This document shows positions 45,225 to 53,465 of a stretch of 64,000 nucleotides of DNA, piece by piece; positions within the stretch are counted from its first letter, which is position 1, and every line of letters begins with the position of its first letter. This DNA comes from Nocardia yamanashiensis NBRC 100130 (GTDB lineage Bacteria > Actinomycetota > Actinomycetes > Mycobacteriales > Mycobacteriaceae): positions 310,001 through 374,000 of the forward strand of contig NZ_BDCD01000017.1 of the NCBI RefSeq assembly GCF_001613325.1. The letters are read 5' to 3'. A program made the position numbers and the translations under genes. The notes below the pieces were generated by a model that saw only the letters and a program-made list of their open reading frames with translations, did not search any database and was not told the origin of the DNA.

Positions 45225-46040
45225 ATGCTGGAGCGGCACGAGATCGAGGTGTTCCTGACCTTGGTCGAGGAACTGCATTTCGGGCGCACCGCCGAACAAC
45301 TGCACCTGTCCACCGCCCGCGTCAGCCAGACGGTGGCGAAACTCGAACGGCGGCTGGGGGTTCCGCTCTTCGAGCGCAGCAGCCGCCGGGTGGCGGTGAC
45401 TCCGGCCGGGCGGGAGCTGTACGCCGATCTGCGCCCGGCCTGGGACCGGATCGGCGCGGCGGTGCGGCGCACCATCGACACCGCGCGCGGCCGGGGCGGC
45501 ACGCTCACCGTCGCCTTCGTGGACGCCGCCACCAGCCAGCTGGTCGCCCGCGCCGCCGAACTGCTCCGCGCCACCCTGCCCGACTGCACCGTGCGTATTC
45601 GCGAAACCCAACCGGCCCAGGTGATTCCGGCCCTGCGCGCGGGCGAGGCGGATATCGCCCTCGGCACGCTCCCGATCGACGCACCGGATATCCGCCGCGG
45701 CCCGGTCCTGGTCACCGAGGCCCGCCTGCTCGCCGTTCCCGCGAACCACCCACTGGCGCAGCGCGATTCGATCACCCCCGCCGAGGCCGAGCGCACCACC
45801 GCCCTGGAGCAGCCCGCTTTCGCCACCACCACCGAACTGCTGGCCCTGGTCGGCGCGGGCCAGGGCACCCTGCCCGTCGGCGCGCACGCCCGCCGCTATC
45901 ACCCGCGCCCCGATGTCGCCTACCTGCCGATCCGCGAGGCCCCGCCGATCGAATGGGCGTTGCTGTGGCTGAGCAGCAACGAGACCGTGCGCATCCGCGA
46001 ATTCGCCAGCGCCGCCACGGCGGCCGCGGCGCCGGGCTGA
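45225..46040 (+). CDS. LysR-family regulator
   Basis: A 271-residue LysR-type regulator. N-terminal winged helix: MLERHEIEVFLTLVEELHFGRTAEQLHLSTARVSQTVAKLERRLGVPLFERSSRRVAVTPAG; the remaining part is the type-2 periplasmic-binding effector domain (LTVAFVDAATSQLVARAA, REAPPIEWALLW). ATG at 45225 matches the usual family start; ATG 45213 and TTG 45207 are open alternatives. Divergent from the SnoaL-like gene 115 bp away. Confidence 0.88.
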   Translation: MLERHEIEVFLTLVEELHFGRTAEQLHLSTARVSQTVAKLERRLGVPLFERSSRRVAVTPAGRELYADLRPAWDRIGAAVRRTIDTARGRGGTLTVAFVDAATSQLVARAAELLRATLPDCTVRIRETQPAQVIPALRAGEADIALGTLPIDAPDIRRGPVLVTEARLLAVPANHPLAQRDSITPAEAERTTALEQPAFATTTELLALVGAGQGTLPVGAHARRYHPRPDVAYLPIREAPPIEWALLWLSSNETVRIREFASAATAAAAPG

Positions 46041-46048
46041 GCCGACGA

Positions 46049-47068
46049 TCACGGGACCGTGATGACGACCTTGCCGAACGGGTCACCCTCCATGAAGTGG
46101 CGGTAGGCGTCGGCGGCCCGGTCGAACGGGAAGACGCTGTCGATGACCGGGCGCAGGCCGTGCTCGGCGATGGTGGCGTTCATGGCCTCGTAGTCGGTGC
46201 GGCTGCCGACCGCGACCCGGCGGATGGAGAGATATTTGCCGCCGAAGATATCGGCGGCCGCGGCGGGCACCTCCGAGGCCTTCGCGCCGATCAGGGTGAT
46301 GCGGGCGTCATAGGCCGCTGCCGCAACGGATTTCGGCAGGGTGAGCATACCGACCGCATCGATGACATGGTCCGCGCCGAGGCCGCCGGTCAGCTCCTGC
46401 ACGGCATGCTCCCAGTCCGGCGTGCTCGCCCGATCCACCACCTCGTCGGCGCCGAGCTTGCGCAGCCGTTCGGCCTTGTCGGCGGTGGAGGTGATCGAAA
46501 TGACCCGGGCGCCCAGCATTTTCGCGTGCTGGACGGCGAACAGCCCGACCGGGCCGGTGCCGACCGTCAGCACCGTCTCCCCCGGTCCGGCCGGGACCGG
46601 CTTGGCCACCCCGGACCAGGCCACCAGTCCGGCGCAGGTGAGCGTGGCGGCTTCCTCGTCGGTGAGGTGCGCGGGCACGTGCACCACCGACTGTTCCGCC
46701 AGCACGATGTATTCGGCGAGCCAGCCGTCGAAGTTCGCGCCGTACTGTTCGGCGGCCAGCGCCAGGGACTGCGGGCCGTCGATCCAATTGACGAAATAGC
46801 TGCCGGCCACCCGGTCACCGAGGGCGGCGCGGGTCACGCCGTCGCCCAGCGCGACGACCTCGCCGACGCCGTCCACCAGCGGCACCGTATCCGCTTTCAG
46901 CGGCAGCGGATAGGTGCCCTCGAGGAGCATCACATCGCGGCGATTGAGCGAGGTGGCCCGCACCCGGACCACCACCTGATGCGGTCCGGGGACCGGGATT
47001 TCCTGGGCGCGGCGGCTCAGGCCGTCCAGGCCGCGCAGCGATTCCACATGGTAGGCAAGGGCATTCAT
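46049..47068 (-). CDS. Zinc-independent MDR oxidoreductase (quinone-reductase-like)
   Basis: A 339-residue medium-chain dehydrogenase/reductase: VVVRVRATSLNRRDVMLLEGTYP, VPLVDGVGEVVALGDGV, NADPH motif ETVLTVGTGPVGLFAVQHAKMLGARVI, and the C-terminal PVIDSVFPFDRAADAYRHFMEGDPFGKVVI. Zinc-ligand cysteines are absent, so a quinone or enoyl reductase is likely. Second gene after the SnoaL-like protein (33 bp gap), opposite an XRE regulator. Confidence 0.87.
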   Translation of the reverse strand: MNALAYHVESLRGLDGLSRRAQEIPVPGPHQVVVRVRATSLNRRDVMLLEGTYPLPLKADTVPLVDGVGEVVALGDGVTRAALGDRVAGSYFVNWIDGPQSLALAAEQYGANFDGWLAEYIVLAEQSVVHVPAHLTDEEAATLTCAGLVAWSGVAKPVPAGPGETVLTVGTGPVGLFAVQHAKMLGARVISITSTADKAERLRKLGADEVVDRASTPDWEHAVQELTGGLGADHVIDAVGMLTLPKSVAAAAYDARITLIGAKASEVPAAAADIFGGKYLSIRRVAVGSRTDYEAMNATIAEHGLRPVIDSVFPFDRAADAYRHFMEGDPFGKVVITVP

Positions 47069-47101
47069 GATTCGTTCTCCTGAAACTGGAAGTGCGGGTG
47101 G

Positions 47102-47545
47102 CTACGCGGGGCCGATGTACTGGTGATCGCTGCGGATGCGGCCGTCCGCGTCCAGCGCGAGCACGTCGTAGCCCGCGCCGCCCTCGGAACCGTCGGCGGT
47201 GGAGACCATCAGCCAGCCGAGGCCGACCAGGTCGCCGGCCAGCCGGGCCGCCCGGCCCCGGGCCCGGAAGACGTATTCGCCCGGGGCGATGAACATTTCG
47301 TAGGCCCGGGTGACACGGGCGTCGAGGGCGTCGTGGCCGCGGACTTCCAGGTAGGGGGCCGGGAAGTGCAGGGCCGTCGCCGCCGCGCGGATCTCCTGCG
47401 GCGGGTCGGTCAGCACCTGGGTGCCGCCGGCGGCCCACAGTTCGGCGATCCGCTTGCGGCGGGCCTGCGGATCGGCCTCGTTCCACAGGGCGACGTACTC
47501 CTCGGTGAGGTTGATCAGGGCGTTTTCATCGAGTGGCTTGCTCAT
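47102..47545 (-). CDS. SnoaL-like protein paired with MDR reductase
   Basis: A 147-residue NTF2-like protein: INLTEEYVALWNEADPQARRKRIAELWAAGGTQVLTDPPQEI, VRGHDALDARVTRAYEMFIAPGEYVFRARG, ending LDADGRIRSDHQYIGPA. First gene of a two-gene operon with the MDR reductase and divergent from the XRE regulator, whose putative operators lie in its promoter. Enzymatic role unknown. Confidence 0.82.
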   Translation of the reverse strand: MSKPLDENALINLTEEYVALWNEADPQARRKRIAELWAAGGTQVLTDPPQEIRAAATALHFPAPYLEVRGHDALDARVTRAYEMFIAPGEYVFRARGRAARLAGDLVGLGWLMVSTADGSEGGAGYDVLALDADGRIRSDHQYIGPA

Positions 47546-47580
47546 GCCGAGAAGTTTGTCCGGCAGGGGAACACGCCGCG

Positions 47581-47633
47581 ATTCCCCGCAGGGAATGATC
47601 GAGTGGCCGCCTTCGTCATTCCTCGCAGGGAAT
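47581..47633. promoter_or_regulatory. Twin ATTCCYCGCAGGGAAT palindromes
   Basis: ATTCCCCGCAGGGAAT (47581-47596, perfect) and ATTCCTCGCAGGGAAT (47618-47633, one mismatch between arms) are 37 bp apart centre to centre in the 122-bp gap between the SnoaL-like and XRE genes. Probable operators of the XRE regulator. Confidence 0.72.
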
Positions 47634-47667
47634 CGCGGGACGGCTCGCGGTTCCGGACAGTGGAGGC

Positions 47668-48465
47668 ATGACGACCATGGCGGTAGTGGAGGCGACCCCG
47701 TTCGCGCAGCAGTTGCGGCATTGGCGCGGAATGCGGCGAATCAGCCAGCTGGACTTGGCGATTCAAGCCGAGACCAGCCAGCGATACCTGAGTTTCCTGG
47801 AACAGGGGCGGTCGCATCCGGGCCGGACCATGGTGGTGCGGCTGGCGGAATCGCTGGGACTGTCGCTGCGCGAGCGCAACAGCCTGCTGCTGGCCGCCGG
47901 GTACGCCCCGGCATTTCCCGAATCCACTTTGGACGCACCGGAACTCGGCGCGGTGCGGCATGCCCTGGACACCATCCTGCAGGGTCATCTCCCCTACCCG
48001 GCCGTGGTCACCCGCCCGTTCGGCGTGCTGGTGGCCGCCAATCCCGCCTTCGAGCTGCTGACCGAGGATTGTGCGCCGGAACTGCTGCGGTCCCCGGTGA
48101 ACGTGCTGCGCCTGGCGCTGCATCCGGACGGGCTGGCCCGGCGGGTGCTGAATCTGCCCGAGTGGGGGCGCCATATCGTCGACAGCCTGCGCAATCGGGC
48201 CGCGCGCAGTCCGGATCCGCTGCTGGACGAGCTCATCGCCGAACTGGTGGGCTATCTGCCGCCGGTCGATCCGGGCCCGAATCACATCGGTTTCGCGGTG
48301 CCGCTGCGCCTGCGGAGCGATGCGGGCGAGCTGCGCCTGATCACCACGCTGACCTCGTTCGCCACCGCCACCGACATCACCCTGTCCGAACTGCACCTGG
48401 AAGCGTTCCTGCCCGCCGATCAGGCCACCGCGGACATCCTGCGCGCCCGGTTCGCCGACTCCTGA
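47668..48465 (+). CDS. XRE-family regulator with MmyB-like ligand domain
   Basis: A 265-residue regulator: N-terminal helix-turn-helix FAQQLRHWRGMRRISQLDLAIQAETSQRYLSFLEQGRSHPGRTMVVRLAESLGL, followed by an MmyB-type PAS-like ligand domain (YPAVVTRPFGVLVAANPAFELL, LRLALHPDGLARRVLN). GGAGG-like TGGAGG precedes the ATG. This family often controls a divergent oxidoreductase, here the SnoaL-MDR pair. Confidence 0.88.
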   Translation: MTTMAVVEATPFAQQLRHWRGMRRISQLDLAIQAETSQRYLSFLEQGRSHPGRTMVVRLAESLGLSLRERNSLLLAAGYAPAFPESTLDAPELGAVRHALDTILQGHLPYPAVVTRPFGVLVAANPAFELLTEDCAPELLRSPVNVLRLALHPDGLARRVLNLPEWGRHIVDSLRNRAARSPDPLLDELIAELVGYLPPVDPGPNHIGFAVPLRLRSDAGELRLITTLTSFATATDITLSELHLEAFLPADQATADILRARFADS

Positions 48466-48504
48466 CCTCGGGATCTCCCCCGCCAATCGAATACTTGTGG
48501 CCGA

Positions 48505-48536
48505 ATACTCGTAGACGTATATTTGTCTACGAGTAT
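48505..48536. promoter_or_regulatory. PadR operator, perfect 12-8-12 palindrome
   Basis: ATACTCGTAGAC (48505-48516) and GTCTACGAGTAT (48525-48536) are exact complements around eight AT-rich bases, 14 bp before the PadR ATG. The AT-rich centre also resembles a -10 region, so binding would block the promoter. Confidence 0.8.
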
Positions 48537-48550
48537 CGGAGGTGTTCGCG

Positions 48551-49213
48551 ATGGCAGCCAAACGCAAAGTCACCAACCTGACGGGCCTGGCGGTGCTGTC
48601 CACCCTGGGTATCCAGCCCGGGCACCGCTACGAGATCGCCAATCGGTTGCGGCAGTGGGGCAAGGACACCGACATGGGTGTCAAATGGGGTTCGCTGTAC
48701 ACCGTCGTGGACAACCTCACCAAGCACGGGTTCCTGGAAGTCGCCGGCAGCGAACGCGACGGCGCCCGCCCCGAGCGCACCATCTACCGCATCACCGCGG
48801 CCGGCCGCGCCGAACTGGCCGACTGGACCCGCGAACTCATCGGGCAACCGGCCGCCGAGCAGCGCCCCTTCCGCGCCGGCCTGTCGGTGCTGTCGGTGCT
48901 GCCGCCGGAAGAGGTCGCCGACCTGCTCACCGAGCGAATCGCCAAGCTGGACAGCATCATCGCCGCGCATCGTGACCGCGCGGCCGCGCTGGCGGGCGCG
49001 CTACCGCGCCTGTTCACCATCGAAGACGATTACGAGCTGGCCATGCTGGAGGCCGAACTGCGCTGGTCCACCGCTCTGCGGGCGGAACTGCGCGACGGCA
49101 CCTTCCCCGACCTGGAGAGCTGGCGCGCGTTCCATCGCGACGGCGTCATGCCCGCCGACTTCGCCGCGTTGCTGGAAGGGGGCGAGCCGGAGCAGGCGCC
49201 CCGGCAGGACTGA
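48551..49213 (+). CDS. PadR-family regulator
   Basis: A 220-residue PadR-type winged-helix protein: LTGLAVLSTLGIQPGHRYEIANRLRQWG, WGSLYTVVDNLTKHGFLEVAGSERDGARPERTIYRITAAGRAEL, then a long C-terminal dimerisation helix region (ERIAKLDSIIAAHRDRAAALAG). GGAGG precedes the ATG at 48551. Expected to repress itself through the palindrome upstream, and possibly the FAD monooxygenase 184 bp downstream. Confidence 0.88.
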   Translation: MAAKRKVTNLTGLAVLSTLGIQPGHRYEIANRLRQWGKDTDMGVKWGSLYTVVDNLTKHGFLEVAGSERDGARPERTIYRITAAGRAELADWTRELIGQPAAEQRPFRAGLSVLSVLPPEEVADLLTERIAKLDSIIAAHRDRAAALAGALPRLFTIEDDYELAMLEAELRWSTALRAELRDGTFPDLESWRAFHRDGVMPADFAALLEGGEPEQAPRQD

Positions 49214-49397
49214 TCCACAGACGAAACCGGGCCCCGGCGAGGGTGCTGCAACACCGCCGCCGAAGCCCGGGATAACACCGTCTCGAACCGCGTCCGTGCA
49301 GGCGAACTCGGCACCGAGTTTGGCAACTACAGGATAACTGGGTTCTCCGCACGCGTACCGGTTCGGGTTGATTACTCGAACCCACAGGGAGACAACC

Positions 49398-50603
49398 ATG
49401 TCCACCATTCGTTCCGCCATCGTCATCGGCGGCGGCATCTCCGGTCCGGTGGCGGCCACCGCACTGCGCAGAGCGGGCATCGACGCCCGCGTGTACGAGG
49501 CGTACCCGGGACCGGCCTACGGCATCGGATCCAATCTGGCCCTCGCGCCCAACGGGATGGCCGCGCTCGAGCTCATCGGGGTCGCCGACGCGGTGCGCGC
49601 CAAGGCCGTCCCGCTCAGCCGGCAGGCCATGTCGGTCGGCAAGAAGATGATCACCGCACCCATGCTGACCGACGTCGAACCGCTGCGGCTGGTCGATCGG
49701 CCGGACCTGCACCAGGTGCTGCACGACGGCGCGGTCGCCGCCGGGGTGCCGTTCGAATACCGCAAACGCCTGGTCGAGGTGGAGGAGCTGGCCGACGGCG
49801 TGACCGCGATCTTCGCCGACGGCAGTTCCGCAACCGCCGATGTGCTGATCGGCGCGGACGGCATCCGCTCGGCGGTGCGCACCCTGGTCGATCCCAAGGC
49901 GCCCGGGCCGACCTACCTGCGCATGCTGGGCTTCGGCGCGTACACCGATATCCCGGACCTGCGCCTGCCCGCGGAGAGCATGGTGTTCGCGTTCGGGAAA
50001 CGGGCCTACTACCTGTACTGGGCCATGCCGGACGGGCGTATCGCCTGGGGCGCGAATCTGCCGCACCAGCAATACCTTTCGCTCACCCAGGCGCGTGCGG
50101 TGCCGGCCGGGGAATGGCTGCGAATCCTGCGCGAGACCTACGCCGGGGACGAGCCGGGTGAGCTGCTGGCCCGCAGCACCACGCCCGAACAGCTGGTGAC
50201 CATCGGGGCGCTGCACATCATGCCGTCGGTGCCGCACTGGTATCGCGGGCGCATGGTGCTCACCGGGGATGCCATCCACGCGCCCAGCAATACCTCGGGG
50301 CAGGGGGCGTCGCTGGCCATCGAGAGCGCCATCGAACTGGCGCGCTGCCTGCGCGACATCCCGGATCCGGAAACGGCTTTCGCCACCTACGAGGCGCTGC
50401 GGCGGCCCCGGGTGGAAGCGGTCGCGGCCCGGGTGGCGCGAATGAACCAGACCAAGGCCGCCGGTCCGGTGACGCGGGCGGCCATGGGCCTGGTGATGCC
50501 GTTGATGTTCAAGGCGCTCAACCCGGAGAAGACGTTCGCGCCCGAGCAGCGCTTCCGGATCGATTGGGACGCAACGGTGCAGCCGGTGCGCGCCCTGGCC
50601 TGA
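49398..50603 (+). CDS. FAD-dependent monooxygenase (aromatic hydroxylase type)
   Basis: A 401-residue group A flavoprotein monooxygenase: SAIVIGGGISGPVAATALRRAGIDARVYEA (FAD Rossmann), DVLIGADGIRSAVR (DG motif), and RMVLTGDAIHAPSNTSGQGASLAIESAIELARCL (GD motif). AGGGAG precedes the ATG. Such enzymes hydroxylate or detoxify aromatics and antibiotics. On the same strand as padR with a 184-bp gap; its stop converges on the MFS gene. Substrate unknown. Confidence 0.87.
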   Translation: MSTIRSAIVIGGGISGPVAATALRRAGIDARVYEAYPGPAYGIGSNLALAPNGMAALELIGVADAVRAKAVPLSRQAMSVGKKMITAPMLTDVEPLRLVDRPDLHQVLHDGAVAAGVPFEYRKRLVEVEELADGVTAIFADGSSATADVLIGADGIRSAVRTLVDPKAPGPTYLRMLGFGAYTDIPDLRLPAESMVFAFGKRAYYLYWAMPDGRIAWGANLPHQQYLSLTQARAVPAGEWLRILRETYAGDEPGELLARSTTPEQLVTIGALHIMPSVPHWYRGRMVLTGDAIHAPSNTSGQGASLAIESAIELARCLRDIPDPETAFATYEALRRPRVEAVAARVARMNQTKAAGPVTRAAMGLVMPLMFKALNPEKTFAPEQRFRIDWDATVQPVRALA

Positions 50604-50622
50604 TCCGCGCCCGCTCCGCCCG

Positions 50623-52662
50623 CTACCGGTGGGCGGAGAGGGTGTCCGGGCTGTCGGCCTCGTCCAGCAGCTTGGCGGCGATATTGTCCATGGCCTGCTC
50701 CAGCAGATCGCGATCCTTGGGATTGGTGACATCCCAGTCGTCGATCTGCGATTCCAGCCAGCGCCGCCAAGCGCCCCGGACCCGGTCCAGTTCCTGGATG
50801 CCCTTGTCGGTGAGAGTCAGTGTGCCGCCGTGGTTCCGGATGAAGCCGTCGCGTTCGGCCTTCTCGTACACCGGGGCCACCACCTCCTGCGGCACCCAAT
50901 AGGTGTGCGCCACTTCGCTCAAGGTCGCCGCGCCGCGCACCTTGCCGAACATCCGCACCTGGCCGAGCGCCCACGCTTCGTCGCGGGTGAGGGAACTGCC
51001 CGCGGCACTGAGGATTTCCGGATCGGGCAGCTGATTGTCGCGCAGTTTGCGCAGCACCCGGCCGACGGCGCGCTCCAGCTGCACCACCCGATCGGAGGAA
51101 TCCGGCATCGAAAAGCCTTCGCCCACATCGCTCGCCTCGGCCCGCGCGCTGTCGCGCAGCTTCACCTGCTTCAGGAACCACGCCACGATGAAGCCGAGCA
51201 CGGCCACCGGCACCACCCAGCGGAAGACGTAGTCGATGGAATCGGCGTAGGCGGTGATGATCGGCGCGGCCTGCTCGGGCGGCAGCTGCCGCAGCAGTTC
51301 CGGACTCTGCGCGGCCTCCGGCGGCACCTTGGCCTCCATCACCGCCGCGCCCAGTTTCGGCGTGACCTGATTCACGTAGAGAGTACCGAAAATCGTTGTC
51401 CCGAAGGCGGATCCGATGGTCCGGAAGAAGGTCACGCCCGAGGTGGCGGTGCCCAGATCCGCGTACGGCACGCTGTTCTGCACCACGATGGTGAGCACCT
51501 GCATGGCCAGGCCGATGCCCAGACCCAGGATCAGCATGTACAGCGCCTGCTTCCAGAACGGCGTGCCCGCGCCCATGGTGGACATCAGGTACAGGCCGAC
51601 CGCCATGATCGCGGTGCCGAGAATCGGGAACGCCTTGTACTGCCCGGTCCGCCCGACGATCACGCCGGACAGGATGGAGGTGCCGAACAGCCCCACCACC
51701 AGCGGCAGGGTGCGGATGCCGGACGCGGTGGCCGAAACCCCGTCCACATATTGCAGATACGCGGGCAGGTAGGTCATGGCGCCCAGCAACGCGAAGCCGA
51801 CGATGAAGCTCAGGATCGAGCACACGGTGAACACATTGCTGCGGAACAGGTGCATGGGGAGCATGGGTTCGGCGGCGCGGAATTCGGCGAGGACGAACAG
51901 CACGGTCATCACCGCCGCCGTGACGAACAGGCCGATGATCATCGGCGAGCCCCAGGCGTATTCGTTGCCGCCCCAATCCAATCCGAGGATCAGGCAGGTG
52001 ACGCCGATGGAGATGAGCGCGATGCCCAGGTAGTCGATGATCGGCTTGGTGGCCGCCCGGGTCATCGGGATGGTGCGGGCCGCCACCGCGATCATGACGA
52101 TGGCCAGCGGCACGTTCACGTAGAAGCACCAGCGCCAGCTCAGATGGTCGGTGAACAGGCCGCCCAGGGTCGGGCCGATGACGGTGGTGATGCCGAAGAC
52201 CGCACCCAGCGCGCCCTGGTACTTGCCGCGTTCGCGCAGCGGGATGACGTCGGCGATGAGCGCCATGGAGGTGACCATGAGCCCGCCCGCGCCCAGGCCC
52301 TGCACGGCGCGCGCGATGATCAGCAGCGTCATATCGTGCGAGAACCCGGCGATGATCGAGCCGAGAATGAAGATGGTGGCACTGAGCTGGAACACCAGCT
52401 TGCGGCCGAACAGGTCGCCGAACTTGCCGGACAGCGCGGTGGCAATGGCCTCGGCCACCAGGTAGGCGGTGACCACCCAGGCCATGTGCCCGGCGCCGCC
52501 CAGATCCGCGACGATGGTCGGCAGCGCGGTGGCCACGATGGTGGAGTCGAGCGCCGCCATGAGCATGCCGAGCGCCACGGTGGCGAAGATGATGTCGCGA
52601 CGCCCGCGGCCGATCTGCGCGGGCACGGCAGGGACATCGGCGGTGGCGCTGGCACCCGTCAT
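50623..52662 (-). CDS. DHA2 MFS exporter fused to a C-terminal winged helix
   Basis: A 679-residue drug:H+ antiporter with 14 membrane segments (about 30-510; motifs LDSTIVATALPTIVADLGG, KFGDLFGRK, GLGAGGLMVTSMALIADVIPLRERGKYQG). Unusually, about 150 further residues follow the last segment: a linker with KVKLRDSARAE-like charge, a helical part VVQLERAVGRVLRKLRDN, and a MarR-like winged-helix pattern SLTRDEAWALGQVRMFG...LSEVAHTYWVPQEVVAPVYEKAERDGFIRNHGGTLTLTDKG. Similar tails exist in actinobacterial MFS exporters. TetR gene lies 63 bp upstream in the same direction. Confidence 0.87.
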   Translation of the reverse strand: MTGASATADVPAVPAQIGRGRRDIIFATVALGMLMAALDSTIVATALPTIVADLGGAGHMAWVVTAYLVAEAIATALSGKFGDLFGRKLVFQLSATIFILGSIIAGFSHDMTLLIIARAVQGLGAGGLMVTSMALIADVIPLRERGKYQGALGAVFGITTVIGPTLGGLFTDHLSWRWCFYVNVPLAIVMIAVAARTIPMTRAATKPIIDYLGIALISIGVTCLILGLDWGGNEYAWGSPMIIGLFVTAAVMTVLFVLAEFRAAEPMLPMHLFRSNVFTVCSILSFIVGFALLGAMTYLPAYLQYVDGVSATASGIRTLPLVVGLFGTSILSGVIVGRTGQYKAFPILGTAIMAVGLYLMSTMGAGTPFWKQALYMLILGLGIGLAMQVLTIVVQNSVPYADLGTATSGVTFFRTIGSAFGTTIFGTLYVNQVTPKLGAAVMEAKVPPEAAQSPELLRQLPPEQAAPIITAYADSIDYVFRWVVPVAVLGFIVAWFLKQVKLRDSARAEASDVGEGFSMPDSSDRVVQLERAVGRVLRKLRDNQLPDPEILSAAGSSLTRDEAWALGQVRMFGKVRGAATLSEVAHTYWVPQEVVAPVYEKAERDGFIRNHGGTLTLTDKGIQELDRVRGAWRRWLESQIDDWDVTNPKDRDLLEQAMDNIAAKLLDEADSPDTLSAHR

Positions 52663-52725
52663 CGGCCCAGTATGTGTGGCTCACCAGCCTTGATCTGGCA
52701 ACGACACGGTTAACTTCGAGCGGGG

Positions 52726-53391
52726 TCAGGCGGAGCGCACGGCGTAGTCGCCGAGAGACGGTTCGAGCAGATCGAAAGCCTGGTTGATCTGCGTGGTCAG
52801 CGCCTCGGCAATGACGTCGTTGGATTCCCCGGCCACGGTGCGGCGCAGGGTCTCCTCGAACAGGGTCCGATGCACACCGGCCAGCAAGGCGGCGGCAATG
52901 CGCGGGCCGAGATCGCCCGGCGCGGAATCGGTTTCACTCGCGAGGGTCTCGGCCAGCAGTCGCTCCCGCTCTTCGTGGAACTCGCGTAAACGCGCCACCA
53001 GCGCGGGACTTCCGGTGAGCAGCCGGGCGAATTCGGGCCCGGAGAACCCCGCCACCACGGCGTCCTGTTCGGCCGCCGCCCGCAGATAGTCCCGCCGCAG
53101 CGCCGCCAGCGCCGACTCCCCCGCCGCGCGGTCGCGCACGGTCCGCGCCAGGCTCGCCACGAACACCTCGTGGACGTCGAGCACCAGGTCTTCCTTGCGC
53201 GGGAAGTAGTTGGTGACCGTCATCTTGGCGACCTCGGCCGCTTCGGCGATCTCGGCGATGGTGACCGTGTCGTAGCCGCGCTCCAGGAACAGGCGGGTGG
53301 CGGTATTGGAGATGTTCTGCCTGGTCTGCTGCTTTTTCCGTTCGCGCAGGCCCGGTGGGCGGGTGCCGGTGTCGGCGGGGGGCGCACTCAT
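52726..53391 (-). CDS. TetR-family regulator of the MFS exporter
   Basis: A 221-residue TetR regulator. The helix-turn-helix TRLFLERGYDTVTIAEIAEAAEVAKMTVTNYFPRKEDLVLDVHE spans residues about 32-75; the ligand domain follows. It precedes the MFS gene by 63 bp on the same strand and is divergent from the sigma factor, with a putative operator at 53416-53444. Likely a drug-sensing repressor. Confidence 0.88.
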   Translation of the reverse strand: MSAPPADTGTRPPGLRERKKQQTRQNISNTATRLFLERGYDTVTIAEIAEAAEVAKMTVTNYFPRKEDLVLDVHEVFVASLARTVRDRAAGESALAALRRDYLRAAAEQDAVVAGFSGPEFARLLTGSPALVARLREFHEERERLLAETLASETDSAPGDLGPRIAAALLAGVHRTLFEETLRRTVAGESNDVIAEALTTQINQAFDLLEPSLGDYAVRSA

Positions 53392-53415
53392 GGCGACGAC
53401 TATATCTGATTCCGT

Positions 53416-53444
53416 CCCAAAAACACTGTTGACATATTTTTAGG
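53416..53444. promoter_or_regulatory. Imperfect palindrome, candidate TetR operator
   Basis: CCCAAAAACA (53416-53425) and TATTTTTAGG (53435-53444) match at 8 of 10 positions as inverted arms. It overlaps the -35 box of the sigma-gene promoter and lies 25 bp before the TetR ATG. Confidence 0.45.
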
Positions 53445-53457
53445 TCTGCTCTAAGTT
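53429..53457 (+). promoter_or_regulatory. Promoter of the sigma gene, predicted leaderless
   Basis: TTGACA (53429-53434), 17-bp spacer, TAAGTT (53452-53457). The expected start site falls within a few bases of the ATG at 53466, and no purine-rich ribosome-binding site is present, so the transcript is probably leaderless. Confidence 0.55.
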
Positions 53458-53465
53458 TGTTCGCG

